Positions 36,601 through 47,299 are shown, numbered from the stretch's first letter. The stretch: 64,000 nucleotides of DNA from Ceriagrion tenellum (GCA_963169105.1 OY720636.1:147583941-147647940), one strand, 5' to 3'. Notes: generated by a model from the letters alone, not told the origin. Numbers and translations: made by a program.

Positions 36601-37132
36601 AACGAAACAACCCAAAATTAAGATGCAATGAGGAAAATCGTGAAGGAAGAATGGGAAATGAAGCCAGTAAGAGGATACCAAAATGTGGACAACTCCATGT
36701 CACAAAGACTTGGTCAGGAAATCGAGAATGGAGGGGGATGGATTGATTATAAGGCTAATAAACATCCACATTCTTTATGTAAATACCAGCATATTTCTTG
36801 ATGATCAATTGCTGTGATCATGTGCACACATAACTCAAATTTAGAGAATTACACATACATTTTACCCTTTTCCACTCGTTGCATTATAGTGTCCCTTTTC
36901 AACATCCGTTAAAATACATTACTACTAAGAGATGAAAATTATGACCCTGTAAAAAGTCTTTTAATATCTTCATGTGGCGGTACTCACAACTTTAACTTCC
37001 ATTGAAGCAGTAATATTACGACACATTTGAAGAGAAATAGATTCTTTAGGGACGTAGCAATCGTATAATCTTTGATGGTGCACACTCCTAATTTGTACTC
37101 CATTGACTACTCTGCGGATTTATGAGGAGTAT
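33664..37132. other. Intergenic DNA, no gene recognised
   Basis: AT-rich DNA upstream of the transporter. Minor open frames (for example 35103-35330 on the minus strand, ending in an Asp- and Lys-rich stretch) have no recognised domain. Confidence 0.45.
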
Positions 37133-37332
37133 NNNNNNNNNNNNNNNNNNNNNNNNNNNNNNNNNNNNNNNNNNNNNNNNNNNNNNNNNNNNNNNNNNNN
37201 NNNNNNNNNNNNNNNNNNNNNNNNNNNNNNNNNNNNNNNNNNNNNNNNNNNNNNNNNNNNNNNNNNNNNNNNNNNNNNNNNNNNNNNNNNNNNNNNNNNN
37301 NNNNNNNNNNNNNNNNNNNNNNNNNNNNNNNN
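37133..37332. other. Assembly gap (200 N)
   Basis: A run of exactly 200 N, the usual placeholder for a scaffold gap of unknown size. Open frames drawn across it are artefacts. Confidence 0.98.
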
Positions 37333-37619
37333 AGCCGTCTTATTTGCAATTGGAACAGAATTGGAATCAGTGCGGAGGTTATTTGTAGGGGAGCTATTTA
37401 ATTATTGCAAGGCAGGAATTGCTTGAATACAAAGTTATAAATTTAATACTTATCAATACCATTATTTGAAAAATATTATTTTTCCTCGGCAGTCAGAAGA
37501 TTGGCTTTGAACGGGAACACTCTCCCGGGCATTTTTTGGCTTACACATGTAGTCTATCTCCTTTAATCATGGATTTGGCCCACTGAACTTCATTAAACTT
37601 TTAACTCTTACCTGTACAA

Positions 37620-38691
37620 ATCCGGGTGGTTCTACTAGCTGTGAACAAAAGAGGGCCAGTCACGCTTAACTGTGGAACACCGGATGTTACTCTAACCATA
37701 TGACGTCTAAAACCATCAATAACTCCTTATTGTTTGCGATCACTGAGAACGTACCGTATCCAATTCGCAAGTTTTTCATTTACTCCACATGATTGCATCG
37801 AATATGAGTTTTTAGTGAGGCACCTTGTCGAATGCTTTTTCGAAATCAAGGAATATCGCGGCAACTTTCTTCTTTGATTCACCTGATTTTAGGATGTCAT
37901 GAGGGAAGAGCGCGAAATGTGTTTCGCAGGACCTACCCTTCCGGAAACCGCCCTGACTGCCATATAAGAAGTAAGGAGTATCCTGGAATATCTTATATTG
38001 CTATCAAAAATATGTTCGAGAATCTTGTATAAAAGTGTATTAACGATATAGGGCGGTACCTAATTTCCTGGGTCATGTCTGTTTTCATTTTTAAATATTG
38101 GAGTGACGTTGGCTATTTTCAAGTCTTTGGGTACCTTGCCTTCGGGTAATGATTTGCTAAATATAATTTCTAGGAATGGCGCAATTAGTGACGCTAACTC
38201 CTCGGGCTCGCGTGCAGGTATTCCTTTTTAACCTTGGGGCCTATCACTTTTAAATGAACTCAGCTATATAGTTATTCTATCACGTTGAATAAGTATGTTA
38301 GCCTTCGTCTCATTAATGTCAGGAATGTCTAAATTATACACCGTGTCACCCTAAGTGCCGAAACTTTCGAAGTAGAGATTTAATAAGTTGGCTTTGTCTA
38401 TACTGCTGGTGACTGCTTTGTCGTTGTTTCGATAAAGACTCCACTGTCGAGTTCTAGAAACGTACTAAAATTTGATTCTCGTATGTAGAAGTACCCGAGG
38501 AAATGCTCACACGTGAATGTAATGAATGAGTGTTGACGAACTAATAGCATAAATAACACAAATCGCGGGCAACGCAGTACGACTTCCTCCATAACGCAAT
38601 TTGTGACCATGACTTGTGAAGATGATTCTGCGCTGAGATAGATATCAATATTCGCTGATGGCTTCTTGCATTCGTTATCCTCCAGCATCAA
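37620..38691 (-). pseudogene. LINE reverse transcriptase remnant
   Basis: A degenerate minus-strand copy of about 1 kb. Blocks in family order are DKANLLNLYFESFG, IPAREPEELASLIAPFLEII, SLPEGKVPKDLKIANVTPIF, ILEHIFD, NEKLANWIRYVLSDRKQ and GVPQLSVTGPLLF, separated by stops. The frame at 38691-38398 is the upstream linker. It stops before the FADD block, possibly because of the nearby assembly gap or a truncation. Confidence 0.78.
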
Positions 38692-38756
38692 ATAGCGAAC
38701 ATTATCACATGCGAGATCAGGTATTGGTGCACTGGGTTGCTCCGAGGTAATCTGCA

Positions 38757-38811
38757 GAATTACTATAGCATATGATCTATCTCCATCTATGATCTATGCC
38801 ATAGTAATTCC
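38757..38811. repeat. Short imperfect hairpin
   Basis: gaattactatagcatatgatc and its near complement gatctatgccatagtaattc surround a 13-base spacer. It lies at the upstream edge of the LINE remnant. It may be a tiny fold-back element or chance. Confidence 0.4.
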
Positions 38812-38991
38812 GTAGATACTCTCAGACATCTCGGGTCACTATTTACGGTGGTGTTCGTGTGTGAAGTTTATCAACCGTTTAAGTACCGTACAAGCGACCA
38901 CTAACAGAAAATAAAGAAAAGTAGTACTTATGGCACGGGGTGATAAAATACTAGGAATATAGCCCTCGTTCCAGTCCAAATCAGGACTTAC

Positions 38992-39525
38992 ATGTTATCA
39001 TGTTATCCCGAACATTATGTGAAACCAAAAATCAGTCAGGAGAACAAGGTGCGGACAAACTATAGCCTAGTGTTACGTAAACGATACCTAATACTAAACT
39101 GCAGCACGCCTATTACTATAGAGCTACTTGTAAAATTTTTCTATAAAAATAATACTAAAAGATACTTATTCATGCAGAAACCAAAATCATGCCTGATACA
39201 TCTAGCGGTTGTTAATAATGATGGTACGTCATTAAGCACAAGTACTAAGTATAATCTGCCCGGTGATGCTCGTAGTCAAATAGAGGGAGTATCACCACTC
39301 TTATGTTCCCATATTGGCCGTGGTATAATTGACATCGTAAATCTATCAAGATCCAACCGTATTTACTTTTACCAATATGCCATACTGCTAAGTTATTATA
39401 ATAACTTTTTAAAATTATTGCTAGTTCCAGCCGTTTTATCACATCGGTTAAGAGCGTATTGGCTTACAAAACTGCTAAAAGATTCTCAATGGTGCTCTTT
39501 AAACAGAGTCGAAATAATGCCATAG
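38992..39525 (+). CDS. Unrecognised 177-codon open frame
   Basis: One of the longest frames in the intergenic region, starting with ATG. The product would be basic and rich in Leu, Ile, Tyr and Asn. It has a hydrophobic stretch near residues 125-155 (YFYQYAILLSYYNNFLKLLL). No domain, signal peptide or family was recognised, and no splice structure is evident. It could be a degenerate mobile-element frame or chance; it is included because of its length in AT-rich DNA. Confidence 0.2.
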   Translation: MLSCYPEHYVKPKISQENKVRTNYSLVLRKRYLILNCSTPITIELLVKFFYKNNTKRYLFMQKPKSCLIHLAVVNNDGTSLSTSTKYNLPGDARSQIEGVSPLLCSHIGRGIIDIVNLSRSNRIYFYQYAILLSYYNNFLKLLLVPAVLSHRLRAYWLTKLLKDSQWCSLNRVEIMP

Positions 39526-39539
39526 TCGAAAATAACTGT

Positions 39540-40030
39540 CCTTCTCACTCTGTTCCTCTCCATCGCCTGTTCAATCTCATAACCGTCCTCCCCGTAATAA
39601 CCATATCACTTTTGGAAATCCCGCCCCACCCTCCCCCCCCCTCGCCAGTCTCACCATCGAGCAATCCTCCTCTTTCTCCCCCTTGTATCTCTCAACATTA
39701 GACCCCCTCTGCCACCTCGTCTGTCCCACCATCAAGCCATCCCTCCCCCTCTCCTCGTCCGCTCCATCCATTCTCCCATCGGGCTATCCTTAAATCCTCC
39801 TCTCTCTCTCTCTCCTTCCCTCCCACTCGTGTCCATCTCATCATTGGACGGACTCCTGTCCCACGAATCCTCGAGCGATCCCCACTACTCCTGCACTCTT
39901 TGCCCCTTACTCACCCCTCTGCCCCTGTTCTCCTCCCTCTCAACTCCATCCCGGTCCATCCCTTTCCACCCTTCTTACCTCTCTCATTACGGGTACCGTC
40001 TGCCTCGCCTCTCTATCTCATCGTCATTTA
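39540..40030. repeat. Pyrimidine-rich tract, ~490 bases
   Basis: The plus strand is overwhelmingly C and T (runs such as cctccccctctcctcg), with a loosely repeated block caccatc-agc-atcc at about 39651, 39725, 39774 and 39836. It probably derives from degenerate tandem repetition. Shorter similar tracts occur at 18195-18330 and 56985-57190. Confidence 0.65.
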
Positions 40031-40445
40031 TTAATCGACTAACGACTGTGAAAGTCAATCTTTTAAATGAACTAGATGATGTTGCCTGAATGGATAAGCG
40101 CAGAAATTTGTCGTTCGCTTGACAAAACATTTCGAAAGCCTCAAAACACCACACGAATATGCTGTTCCTTATTCTGTTCGCTTGCCCTTTCCTTGTCCGT
40201 CGCGATGAGGCCAACACTGTGCTCATTTCCGCCACAAAAGTACGGACAGTCACTTCAGTATCGCGACACTAGCGGTTCGTATAGTTCTGCTGTCGAATCT
40301 CGGAACACGTTGACTCTCCTGGGCCTTCCCTGGTGACTATGAGGATTTGCAGGAACACTCAGCAAGAAATGAGGAATTTTCGAAGAACTGAGCCTTCTGG
40401 AAGTGCTGTCGTTCAGGGTCGAGGACAGGTGCTTCGGCTCTCGCC

Positions 40446-40747
40446 GCAGGATTACAACTTCCGCCCCGGTCTGCAAGCTTTCGCTTATACCCGGGGACAA
40501 GGAAGAGGTGGGAGGAAAGGATGGGAAGGGAAGGTTAGCAAAATCACAGCCCCTTCGAGGCCGACACCAATGAGGCGGATTGAGGTCAAAAGGACCTCAA
40601 TTGGGCCTCCGCCTCCCCGAAGTACTCGTATTAGTTTGGTTACCTCAAACAACAGAGACGAGTGACCGTCGGTTTTGCTTTCGCAAAAACCTACCGCACA
40701 TCTTTGCGAACCGAAAGAGCCCGTTGCCCAAATATTTGGGATTAGGT
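40446..40747 (+). repeat. 300-bp dispersed repeat, copy 1
   Basis: Matches 59572-59871 closely in the same orientation over the whole length. Shared blocks include gcaagctttcgcttat, ccccttcgaggccgacacca, atgaggcggattgaggtcaa, cctaccgcacatctttg and tttgggatt. There is no open frame of note and no terminal inverted repeats. This copy ends about 150 bases from a Gypsy protease remnant. Confidence 0.75.
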
Positions 40748-40895
40748 GTCTCTCTGACTCACTTTATGGGTTGACGTCGTGCGGTCTGCCGAAGTACGTC
40801 CTCGAGTCGGGGATCACCGGACCCATGAAGGGTCAATTCCGACCAATTCTGGTCAAAGCGTGAGTACGACCCTTCTCTCAGTAGTTCCCGTCAAC

Positions 40896-41600
40896 CTAGT
40901 GGGTCGAGGACAGACTCGCACGTGGAGGCGGCCTCGAGGATTGTTTGAGAGGAATCAGCGCCATGCTCCGAGCAGGGATAACTTCCGCGGTGATTAGGCG
41001 GATGGGTAAATCAACGCACGGGCGGCGGCCAGCTGCTGCTCTCTCGCGGTCGCCTCGCTCCACTCGCTGCGGAGATAACGCTTCGCGAACACACTCTTCC
41101 TTCCTACGAGGCTCCTGGTTGGGTGGCACGTCCTCGCGGCTTCCCACTTCGTCCGCCTGCTGCCATAATCTCTCCTCCGGTCCCCTCGCAGCATCCGCAT
41201 CACGGAGAAAAACATTTTGCCCCTGACGCTGTGATTGTTCCGCTCCCGGCGCCGACTCCTCTAAATTCTCACCGCGGCTTCTCCCTAGTTGGATTACATA
41301 CCCTTTCAGCGACAATTCCTTTTTATTCAAATCAATTACGGCGCCATTCTTGCGTAAGAAATCCACTCCCAACAATCCTGCATAATCTCCCAGATAGTTC
41401 ACTACTTGAGCCCGCAACACCAATGGGATGCCCCCTGCCTTCACGGGTGCCAACACTTCACCGTGATTGTATATCCGCCGCCCTGTAATCCCCTTTATTC
41501 TTAAGGGTGACGCAGTGGGAGTTAAGCCGTAGCAACAATGTTTGGTCACTAGGGACACCTGTCTATCAACCTGTCACTAGGGACACCCGTGTCTATCAAC
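40896..41600 (-). pseudogene. Gypsy retropepsin remnant with duplicated active-site DNA
   Basis: An aspartic protease with the LIDTG active-site motif at about 41590 and the second-lobe signature LLGVDFLRKNGAVIDL. A ~28-base tandem duplication (41547-41601, unit gtcactagggacac...) includes the active-site codons and breaks the frame. A polar Gln/Arg-rich linker follows and stops near 40900. Confidence 0.75.
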
Positions 41601-42642
41601 ATTCGCCATAACCGCCCCCCACTTTCCACTAACACCGTTAAATCGTCCATTTCGCGGTGTTGGTCGATTCGTGGCAAGACAACACTTATAGAGGGCCGGG
41701 GGTGGCGACGGGCCCAGCCCCAATTCCGTTGAAAGAACCCCTTCGGGAGTCGGTTTCGTTTTGGTGCCTCGTCGGAGTGCGGCAATTCCTCGCCAGGTGC
41801 CCTTGGCGCCCGCAATTGTAACAGCGACCCCTTCTTCGGTCTGAACCAAAGATTATATACACAGGAGTCTGAACAAACGCGCGCAAAATGCCCTTCCCGA
41901 TGGCAAACGAAACATGCGCCCGCCGATGCCAAAAATACTTCCTTTTCCACCAGTTGGCTGCTCGCTCGTCTATCCACCTCGACGATCCTTATGGCCGCTT
42001 CCACGGCGGCGTCGAATGTTTCGGTCGTCCGCAACCGGCACTGACTTCCAACTTCACCCGATAAACCATTAAGGAAGGCGTCCAACGCTCTCTGATCCGC
42101 CTCCTCCCTGATGGCCGCCACTCTGTCTGCTGTGCCATCCACCTCGTATGTGTGCACGTTCACTTCGCGTATTCGATCGGCGAACTCCGGTATCGTATCT
42201 CCCGGCTTTAATTTCAGTGACAGCAATTCCCGATAGAAACGGCGGCTTTTACTCGACTTGTAGCGTTCACTCAAAATACTCTTCAACTCCTCACACGTAG
42301 CGGTTCCGCGGCTCTCAACCTTAGCGCGCACGAACGACTCCGCTCCGCCCGTCAATCGCATCGCACGGTATGCAATTTCTCCACATCACTCCAGTCACTC
42401 AGTATCGCTGCCCTCTCAAAACGCTCGAAAAAGGCCTCAACGTTCTCCTCTCGAAACCCGGAGAAATGGTCGACGGACGATAAGAGTACATAATTTCTCG
42501 CCGGACGCTCGCCTTCTGCACCGCGAACTGGTACCTGCACCCTCGCGTTCTCTTCCCTCAGCTCCTTTGATTGGTCGCACAACATTTTCACCGCTTGTTG
42601 GAGTTCCATCTCATCACCTGCCATGCTCACTCGAGCCGCCAT
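41549..42642 (-). pseudogene. Gypsy gag with CCHC zinc knuckles
   Basis: The first frame (42642-42352) has a coiled-coil-prone start and NVEAFFERFERAA, then shifts frame near 42361 into a capsid-like segment (YKSSKSRRFYRELLSLKLKP, PEFADRIREVN). The first zinc knuckle, CFVCHREGHFARVC, is in this frame. The second, CYNCGRQGHLARNC, is in another frame (41886-41686), so at least one more indel lies between them. The protease start WRMLIDTG follows at about 41590. Confidence 0.82.
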
Positions 42643-42703
42643 TGCTGCTCACCCTTTTAACTCACTGCCGATATCAATTGCCCTCGATGAATGAGCGTCT
42701 ATT

Positions 42704-42718
42704 CCACTTCTGACACCA
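42704..42718 (-). other. tRNA primer-binding site
   Basis: The plus strand reads ccacttctgacacca, which has the form of a tRNA 3' end including CCA. The minus strand is therefore complementary to a tRNA. It lies two bases from the LTR terminus (tgtaagc on the plus strand at 42721), the standard position for first-strand priming in Gypsy elements. The tRNA species was not determined. Confidence 0.7.
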
Positions 42719-42720
42719 GT

Positions 42721-43280
42721 TGTAAGCGGTCACCTTCAGGGTCCGTCGAGGGTCAATTAAGGGAACGACACTTCTTCGGAAAAAAAGGCGTTTATTCTTC
42801 CCTTATTCACAATTACCACCTTCACAACATCATCTAAAACTCGCCTCCTCCAGACTGCGGCTCATCCGCTTCTTCGTCTTCCTCGTGACCCAGAAACCAT
42901 GGCTTGGCGTCCCCATGTGACCGTCCTGTGTCCATCTCATTGGTCACCAACTGCATATTGCCAAAGGCTCCAAGACCCCTATCTAAATGAAGCCCAGTGA
43001 GCTCAGCTATATTAAAAACTAGATAACAGCCTCCATAGATGAGCACCCACACAATGGCCCGAGGAACCCACTGAGCTCATTTCACTAATCTAAATGACCT
43101 CATGTCATTCCTTCCTTAGGGAGCAAATTAGCAGATAAATCTAATGGAATGGCTCAGCCCAGCCATGGTCTCAGTTCACTCAGAAGTTTCACTTACAAAA
43201 CTAAGAGGGGGGATATACAAAATGGGGGTAAAGATATAACATTGAGGACAATACAGTCTATTTACACATAATCATATTAG
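42721..43280 (-). repeat. Probable LTR remnant of the Gypsy fragment, outer limit not determined
   Basis: The inner border is clear (TG on the plus strand beside the primer site). The outer end could not be fixed because no second LTR is present in the window. Sequence up to about 43280 has no coding signs. Confidence 0.4.
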
Positions 43281-43289
43281 ATTATTTTG

Positions 43290-43480
43290 AATGTACATAC
43301 ATTTTTTGCTTTCCTTTTTTGTTATTTTTCCCTTTTTTCTTATTTTATTATTACTTATATTCTCGTACTCTATGCTCATACTTATTTTTTAGTCATATTT
43401 ATTTTTATATTTTCATTTTATCAACATTTTTATCTTTTTTGTACAAGATTTCTATTATTTTTTAATTATTATTTTTCAAG
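43290..43480. repeat. T-rich low-complexity tract
   Basis: Almost entirely T and A with short interruptions on the plus strand. It lies just downstream of the minus-strand Jockey-like LINE, so it may be that element's A-rich 3' end, but the border is not sharp. Confidence 0.5.
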
Positions 43481-43611
43481 AGAGAATTTCACTGAAGGAA
43501 CTTTAGACATAGGAAAGACTCGTAGAAGAGTGATATGTTGAGGCAGTGTATATGTGGTGAGGTTAATGGGATAATTCCAAATGTTAGACAGGAGGGGGTT
43601 ATTGGTTTTTG

Positions 43612-45308
43612 TCAAGCGGGATTTAAATTTGGAGACAAATTGCTTGCAAATAAGTTTTGATGGTAGGTAGCGAGTAGTAGCATCGTATCTGCTTCAATTT
43701 TAATAATCTGCTCAGCTTCAGCAGAGCACGGATGCTTTTGTTTAAAAAAATCAAATTTATTTACAATAGTTCTGCGGCAGGCAAAAACCTCACAGCCGTG
43801 AAGCAGGATTGGTCTCACTGTGGAGGAGTAGAGTCTAATGCACGCTTTGTGGGAGAGCGGAGAGTGACGTTGGCAGAGCGATGATAAAGCTAGGCGAGCA
43901 GAAAGAGCCTTACGTTTGCACTCGATTAGATGGTTGGCGAAATTTAGTTTTGAGTCTAAGTGAACGCCGAGGAATCGATGGACAGGGGATCTTGGAATCG
44001 GTTTTTTGTTGAAAGCTGGCCGGATATGAGGATCGTGTTTGCGTGTGCGGGTGAAGTGTATGTGAGTGCTTTTGTCTGCGTCCATTTTTGTAATTGGTGT
44101 ATGTGAGTGTTCTGTTTGCGGACATTGGCCTCTCCTGTTTTAGATGTGGCAGAAATGGCTGTGTCATCCGCGTACATGAATATTTGACTGTTGAGTGTAG
44201 AAGGGATATCATTAACGTATATGTTAAATAACAGAGGACTCAGTAGGGAACCTTGGGGAACGCCAGCTTCAGCAGGACTTTTTTTGTTGTTGTTTTTGTT
44301 GGCCGGACGATCCTGTTGGCCCATATGCCCCTGGAATCCCGATAGGCTGCTAAGCCTGTCATCAGGTTTTCCAGGGACCGGGCCAACATAACTTGACATA
44401 CATCCATGCCCTGGGTGGTGAAAAACCCACACGAACCCGCTACCCTCAATTTAGCGGACGAGGCCACCGGGACCGGCGGCGGCGGAGGAGAGAAATCCTG
44501 AATCAGAGACCCGGAAGGATCAGTTTGAGAGATAGGATTGGACAAGTTTGACTACAGGCATGGGAAAATTGAGTGAAATCAGTTTATTGGCAATACCACG
44601 ATGCCAAACCCTGTCAAAGGCACGAGCCACATCCATAAAAATGACATCGGTGAATTGTCCACGATTGAAGCCATGAGAGATCGTCTCTACCAAACGTAGC
44701 GTTTGATGAATTGCAGACATTTTCTCCCGAAATCCAAGCTGCTAGGGACGAAGGATCTTGTGGTAGGTTGTGTGTGATTCAAGATGAGCAAGGATGATGT
44801 GTTCAAAGATTTTGGAGAGGTTTGACGGTTTTGGGTCTGGAGTTGCCGGGAATGGAAGGATCTTTGTTAGGTTTTGGAATAAGGATAATTTTACTGGTTT
44901 CCCATGAGGTGGGGAAGTGGGAGAGAGAAGAGGAGAGGGAAAAGATGTCGCAGAGAAGATCAATGAAGATTGAAACACCTGAAGCGTGTTTAAGTTTTGT
45001 TGCAGTTCGTTTGTAATGCCGTCCAGACCGGGGGCACGGCGAAGAGGTAAAGAATTGATTATTGACTTAAGTACAAAGGGCGAAATATTGGGAGAAGAGG
45101 TAGGTGGCAGGTTTTGAAGAGCGAGGAGAGAGAGGTTGACGTTATTATCCAGGGAGGACGGAGAAGGATCAAGGGACATAACGGATTGAAAGAAGTCAGC
45201 TTGGATTTCGGTTTTACGTGCCGGGCCGAAAATGAGCTCTTTATTCACCCTGAGTGGAGGAGCCACGACTTTGGTAGTCCGACGAAGAGAGTGCATGGCT
45301 TTCCACAA
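43612..45308 (-). mobile_element. Jockey-like LINE, reverse transcriptase region, interrupted
   Basis: The minus-strand blocks are in order: APGLDGITNELQQ (45308-44742 frame), FTDVIFMDVARAFDRVWH (catalytic aspartate), AEAGVPQGSLLSPLLFNIYV and IFMYADDTAIS (catalytic YADD). Then come RFLGVHLDSKLNFANHL and the C-terminal LYSSTVRPILLHGCEVF block, ending at about 43612. Frames change at least three times. A ~255-base insert separates YLSN from the GVPQGS block. The endonuclease part is absent: at about 45310 the sequence switches to a gag-like remnant. Confidence 0.85.
44284..44540 (-). mobile_element. A-tailed insert inside the Jockey-like LINE
   Basis: It replaces the expected residues between YLSN and GVPQGS. 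Read on the minus strand it ends in caacaaaaacaacaacaaaa, an A-rich tail like that of a SINE or short retroposon. The body has an internal inverted repeat around ggcccggtccctggaa and ttccaggggcatatgggcc. No clear tRNA-like promoter boxes were seen, and no target duplication could be confirmed. Confidence 0.5.
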
Positions 45309-45572
45309 ACTTCTGTCCTCGAAAGGTAGAGTTTAGATGTGGCAATTCCATTTCGCTGACGATAACTATGACGATAAAGTCGAGGACACAGCTGAGATTT
45401 GACTCTCAAAATCTAGCAATGTATCTCAATTTGACCTATGGACACACAAGACTTGGCGGAAATTTTTCCAGGGCATTCACCAATTAAGTCTTCATACGGA
45501 TCTCCGTCTAACCGCACGGTACCGACAACATGTAGATTCACTAATTCTGTGTGCGTTCTTGGGTATGGGAAT

Positions 45573-47002
45573 CTATTCAAACCCAATTTCGATCGTTTCC
45601 CTGATAAGATCCTTCCATTGCATGAGAAACTTCGAGAGAAGTTGAAGAATTCCCTTGACGCGGGGGCTCACAGGAGAGAGAGGGATAGCATTTTGCGTAG
45701 GATTTGGCGTTGACGGGGAAGAATATTGGAATTGATGGTCATGTGAATTTAATCCTCGAAAGCTCCCACGTCCCTGACGAGAATTCCCATGATAAGTAAA
45801 CTCGCTATTCGGTACATACGCCAGCGAATGGATTGTTGGTCGAGCCCCATTCCTCCTAGGCTCCGACCTATTCACGGGTACATTGAATTGACTCAACATA
45901 CGAGACATTTCATTTACATCTGTAGGCTTGGCGCTATACAGGAGGTTTGGAATATCATACGGGAAGTGGTTAGAGAGAGAATAAATGATCTCTTGGTCGG
46001 GCATTGGGGGCTCAGCTAAACGCGCGATTCCTACCATCTCTAGGAAGTATTTATGCATCGATCCGTTCTTAGATGGTGCATAAGATCCCGACTTGATACG
46101 GCATCGGTGCTGATCTTGTATCTCAATCCCCCAAGAGGCATTCAAAAACGATTGTTTGAATTCATCAAAGTAACCAGAGGATGGTAGCAGTGCATGTCTC
46201 CATAATCCTGCCTCACTTTCTAGCATTTGCATTGCTACCATTACTTGTAACGAAGGGGGTATAGCATAAATTTGGAAGTAAAGCTCTACTTGCTTGAGAA
46301 ATTGGATCAGATGCTCAAAGTCACGACCGCTTTATTCGGTTTTACAACACAATTGTCAAGGACTGAGAGATGACACGTGGGGTTTCCCGGAATCTTTGGG
46401 CTTTCTAGTGATTGATCAACCTTCTGGATAGATCGTTCGACTATCCTTTTCAACTCAAGCATTTCGGAATGGTTCTTACTTAACTCGGCACATAGCCTCT
46501 CACAACTTTGATGCAATGCGGCCATACGTCCCTCAAGTAACCGCCCCCGATCTTTTAGCATATCATTAACACCGTCAATCCGGCGTATTCACTCGTTGAC
46601 TTCCTTATTGCGAACATGAAGCTGCGAATCAGTTTGTAGTCGCACCGCCTCTCCATTACTGAGACTCTGGTCCTGAATCACGCGCAAGCGAGAGTCGGTT
46701 GACTGCTCGAGGTCACTTATTCTTGGGGCTAGGGTTTCCCGGAACTGAGTAATATTCGAGGTCACCTCTCGCCTAATTTCCTCAAACATTTTCACCATCT
46801 TAATTTCCATTGTCTGCCCCCATTTTAAGCCAATCACAGGAATGGACGCTTTAATGTCATTCCATAAACGCTGGACTTTCTCTTCATATTTTGTCCCGGA
46901 CGCACATAAAAGGAACCTCGTAATGAGTTTGGTGTTGGATTTTATTCGCAGAAAGTGACATTCACGTGCATGTGTACATATACTTCCCATACATAGCTTC
47001 AC
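45573..47002 (-). pseudogene. Gag-like retroelement remnant
   Basis: Three minus-strand frames in order. 47002-46589 is coiled-coil-like, with MVKMFEEIRREVTSNITQFR. 46561-46307 is helical, with MAALHQSCERLCAEL. 46241-45573 has LESEAGLWRHALL, FDEFKQSFLNASWG, EEP-type loops and a Arg/Gly-rich tail near SRQGRGSFRG. The central block resembles capsid-type gag folds of LTR elements. A further frame to about 45310 reads VVGTVRLDGDPYEDLIGE, where a protease might begin. No zinc knuckle was found. The assignment is by pattern, not by a named family. Confidence 0.5.
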
Positions 47003-47019
47003 TTAGTTTCCATGCGTGG

Positions 47020-47190
47020 CTGTATATAGTTCCCATATGTGGCCCTATATATTTCCCATATGATTCCCATTTGACCGCTCGTATTTCTCATATATGGCCA
47101 CATATATTTCTCATAAATGGCCGCATATATTTTTCATATATGGCCACATATATTTCTCATATATAGCCACATATATATATTTCATGTTTT
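47020..47190. repeat. Tandem array, ~23-bp unit
   Basis: About six diverged units of the type ctcatatatggccacatatattt, followed by degenerate units to about 47290. AT-rich with a conserved GGCC/CC core. It directly borders the gag-like remnant. Confidence 0.75.
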
Positions 47191-47299
47191 GCTCCATACA
47201 TTTCCCACACATGGATCCATATGTGGGCCTTATATTCTATTGGGTCAATTTTTAATGGGTTCCACATATTTCCCATTATATTTCATGTTTACGTGAAAG

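Larger units (their letters stand above)
40896..42721 (-). mobile_element. Gypsy-type LTR retrotransposon fragment: primer site, gag, protease
   Basis: In minus-strand order: the inner end of an LTR (its CA terminus at 42721), a two-base spacer, a tRNA primer-binding site at 42704-42718, a gag frame from ATG 42642, two CCHC zinc knuckles, and a retropepsin region. The pol part after the protease is missing; similarity ends near 40900. Several frame breaks make it inactive. No joined product can be claimed. It is independent of the pol remnant at 10680, although both are Gypsy-type. Confidence 0.85.

Noticed and set aside
37103..37426. Open frames across the N run
   Set aside because: They consist of gap placeholders.
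10680..42721. The two Gypsy remnants as one element
   Set aside because: They lie about 28 kb apart with host exons between them, and neither contains parts that would complete the other at a shared border.
44400..44480. Possible tRNA-like promoter in the A-tailed insert
   Set aside because: No convincing box A plus box B pair at the right spacing.
47020..47190. Tandem array as a CRISPR-like array
   Set aside because: Units are contiguous without spacers and the genome is eukaryotic.
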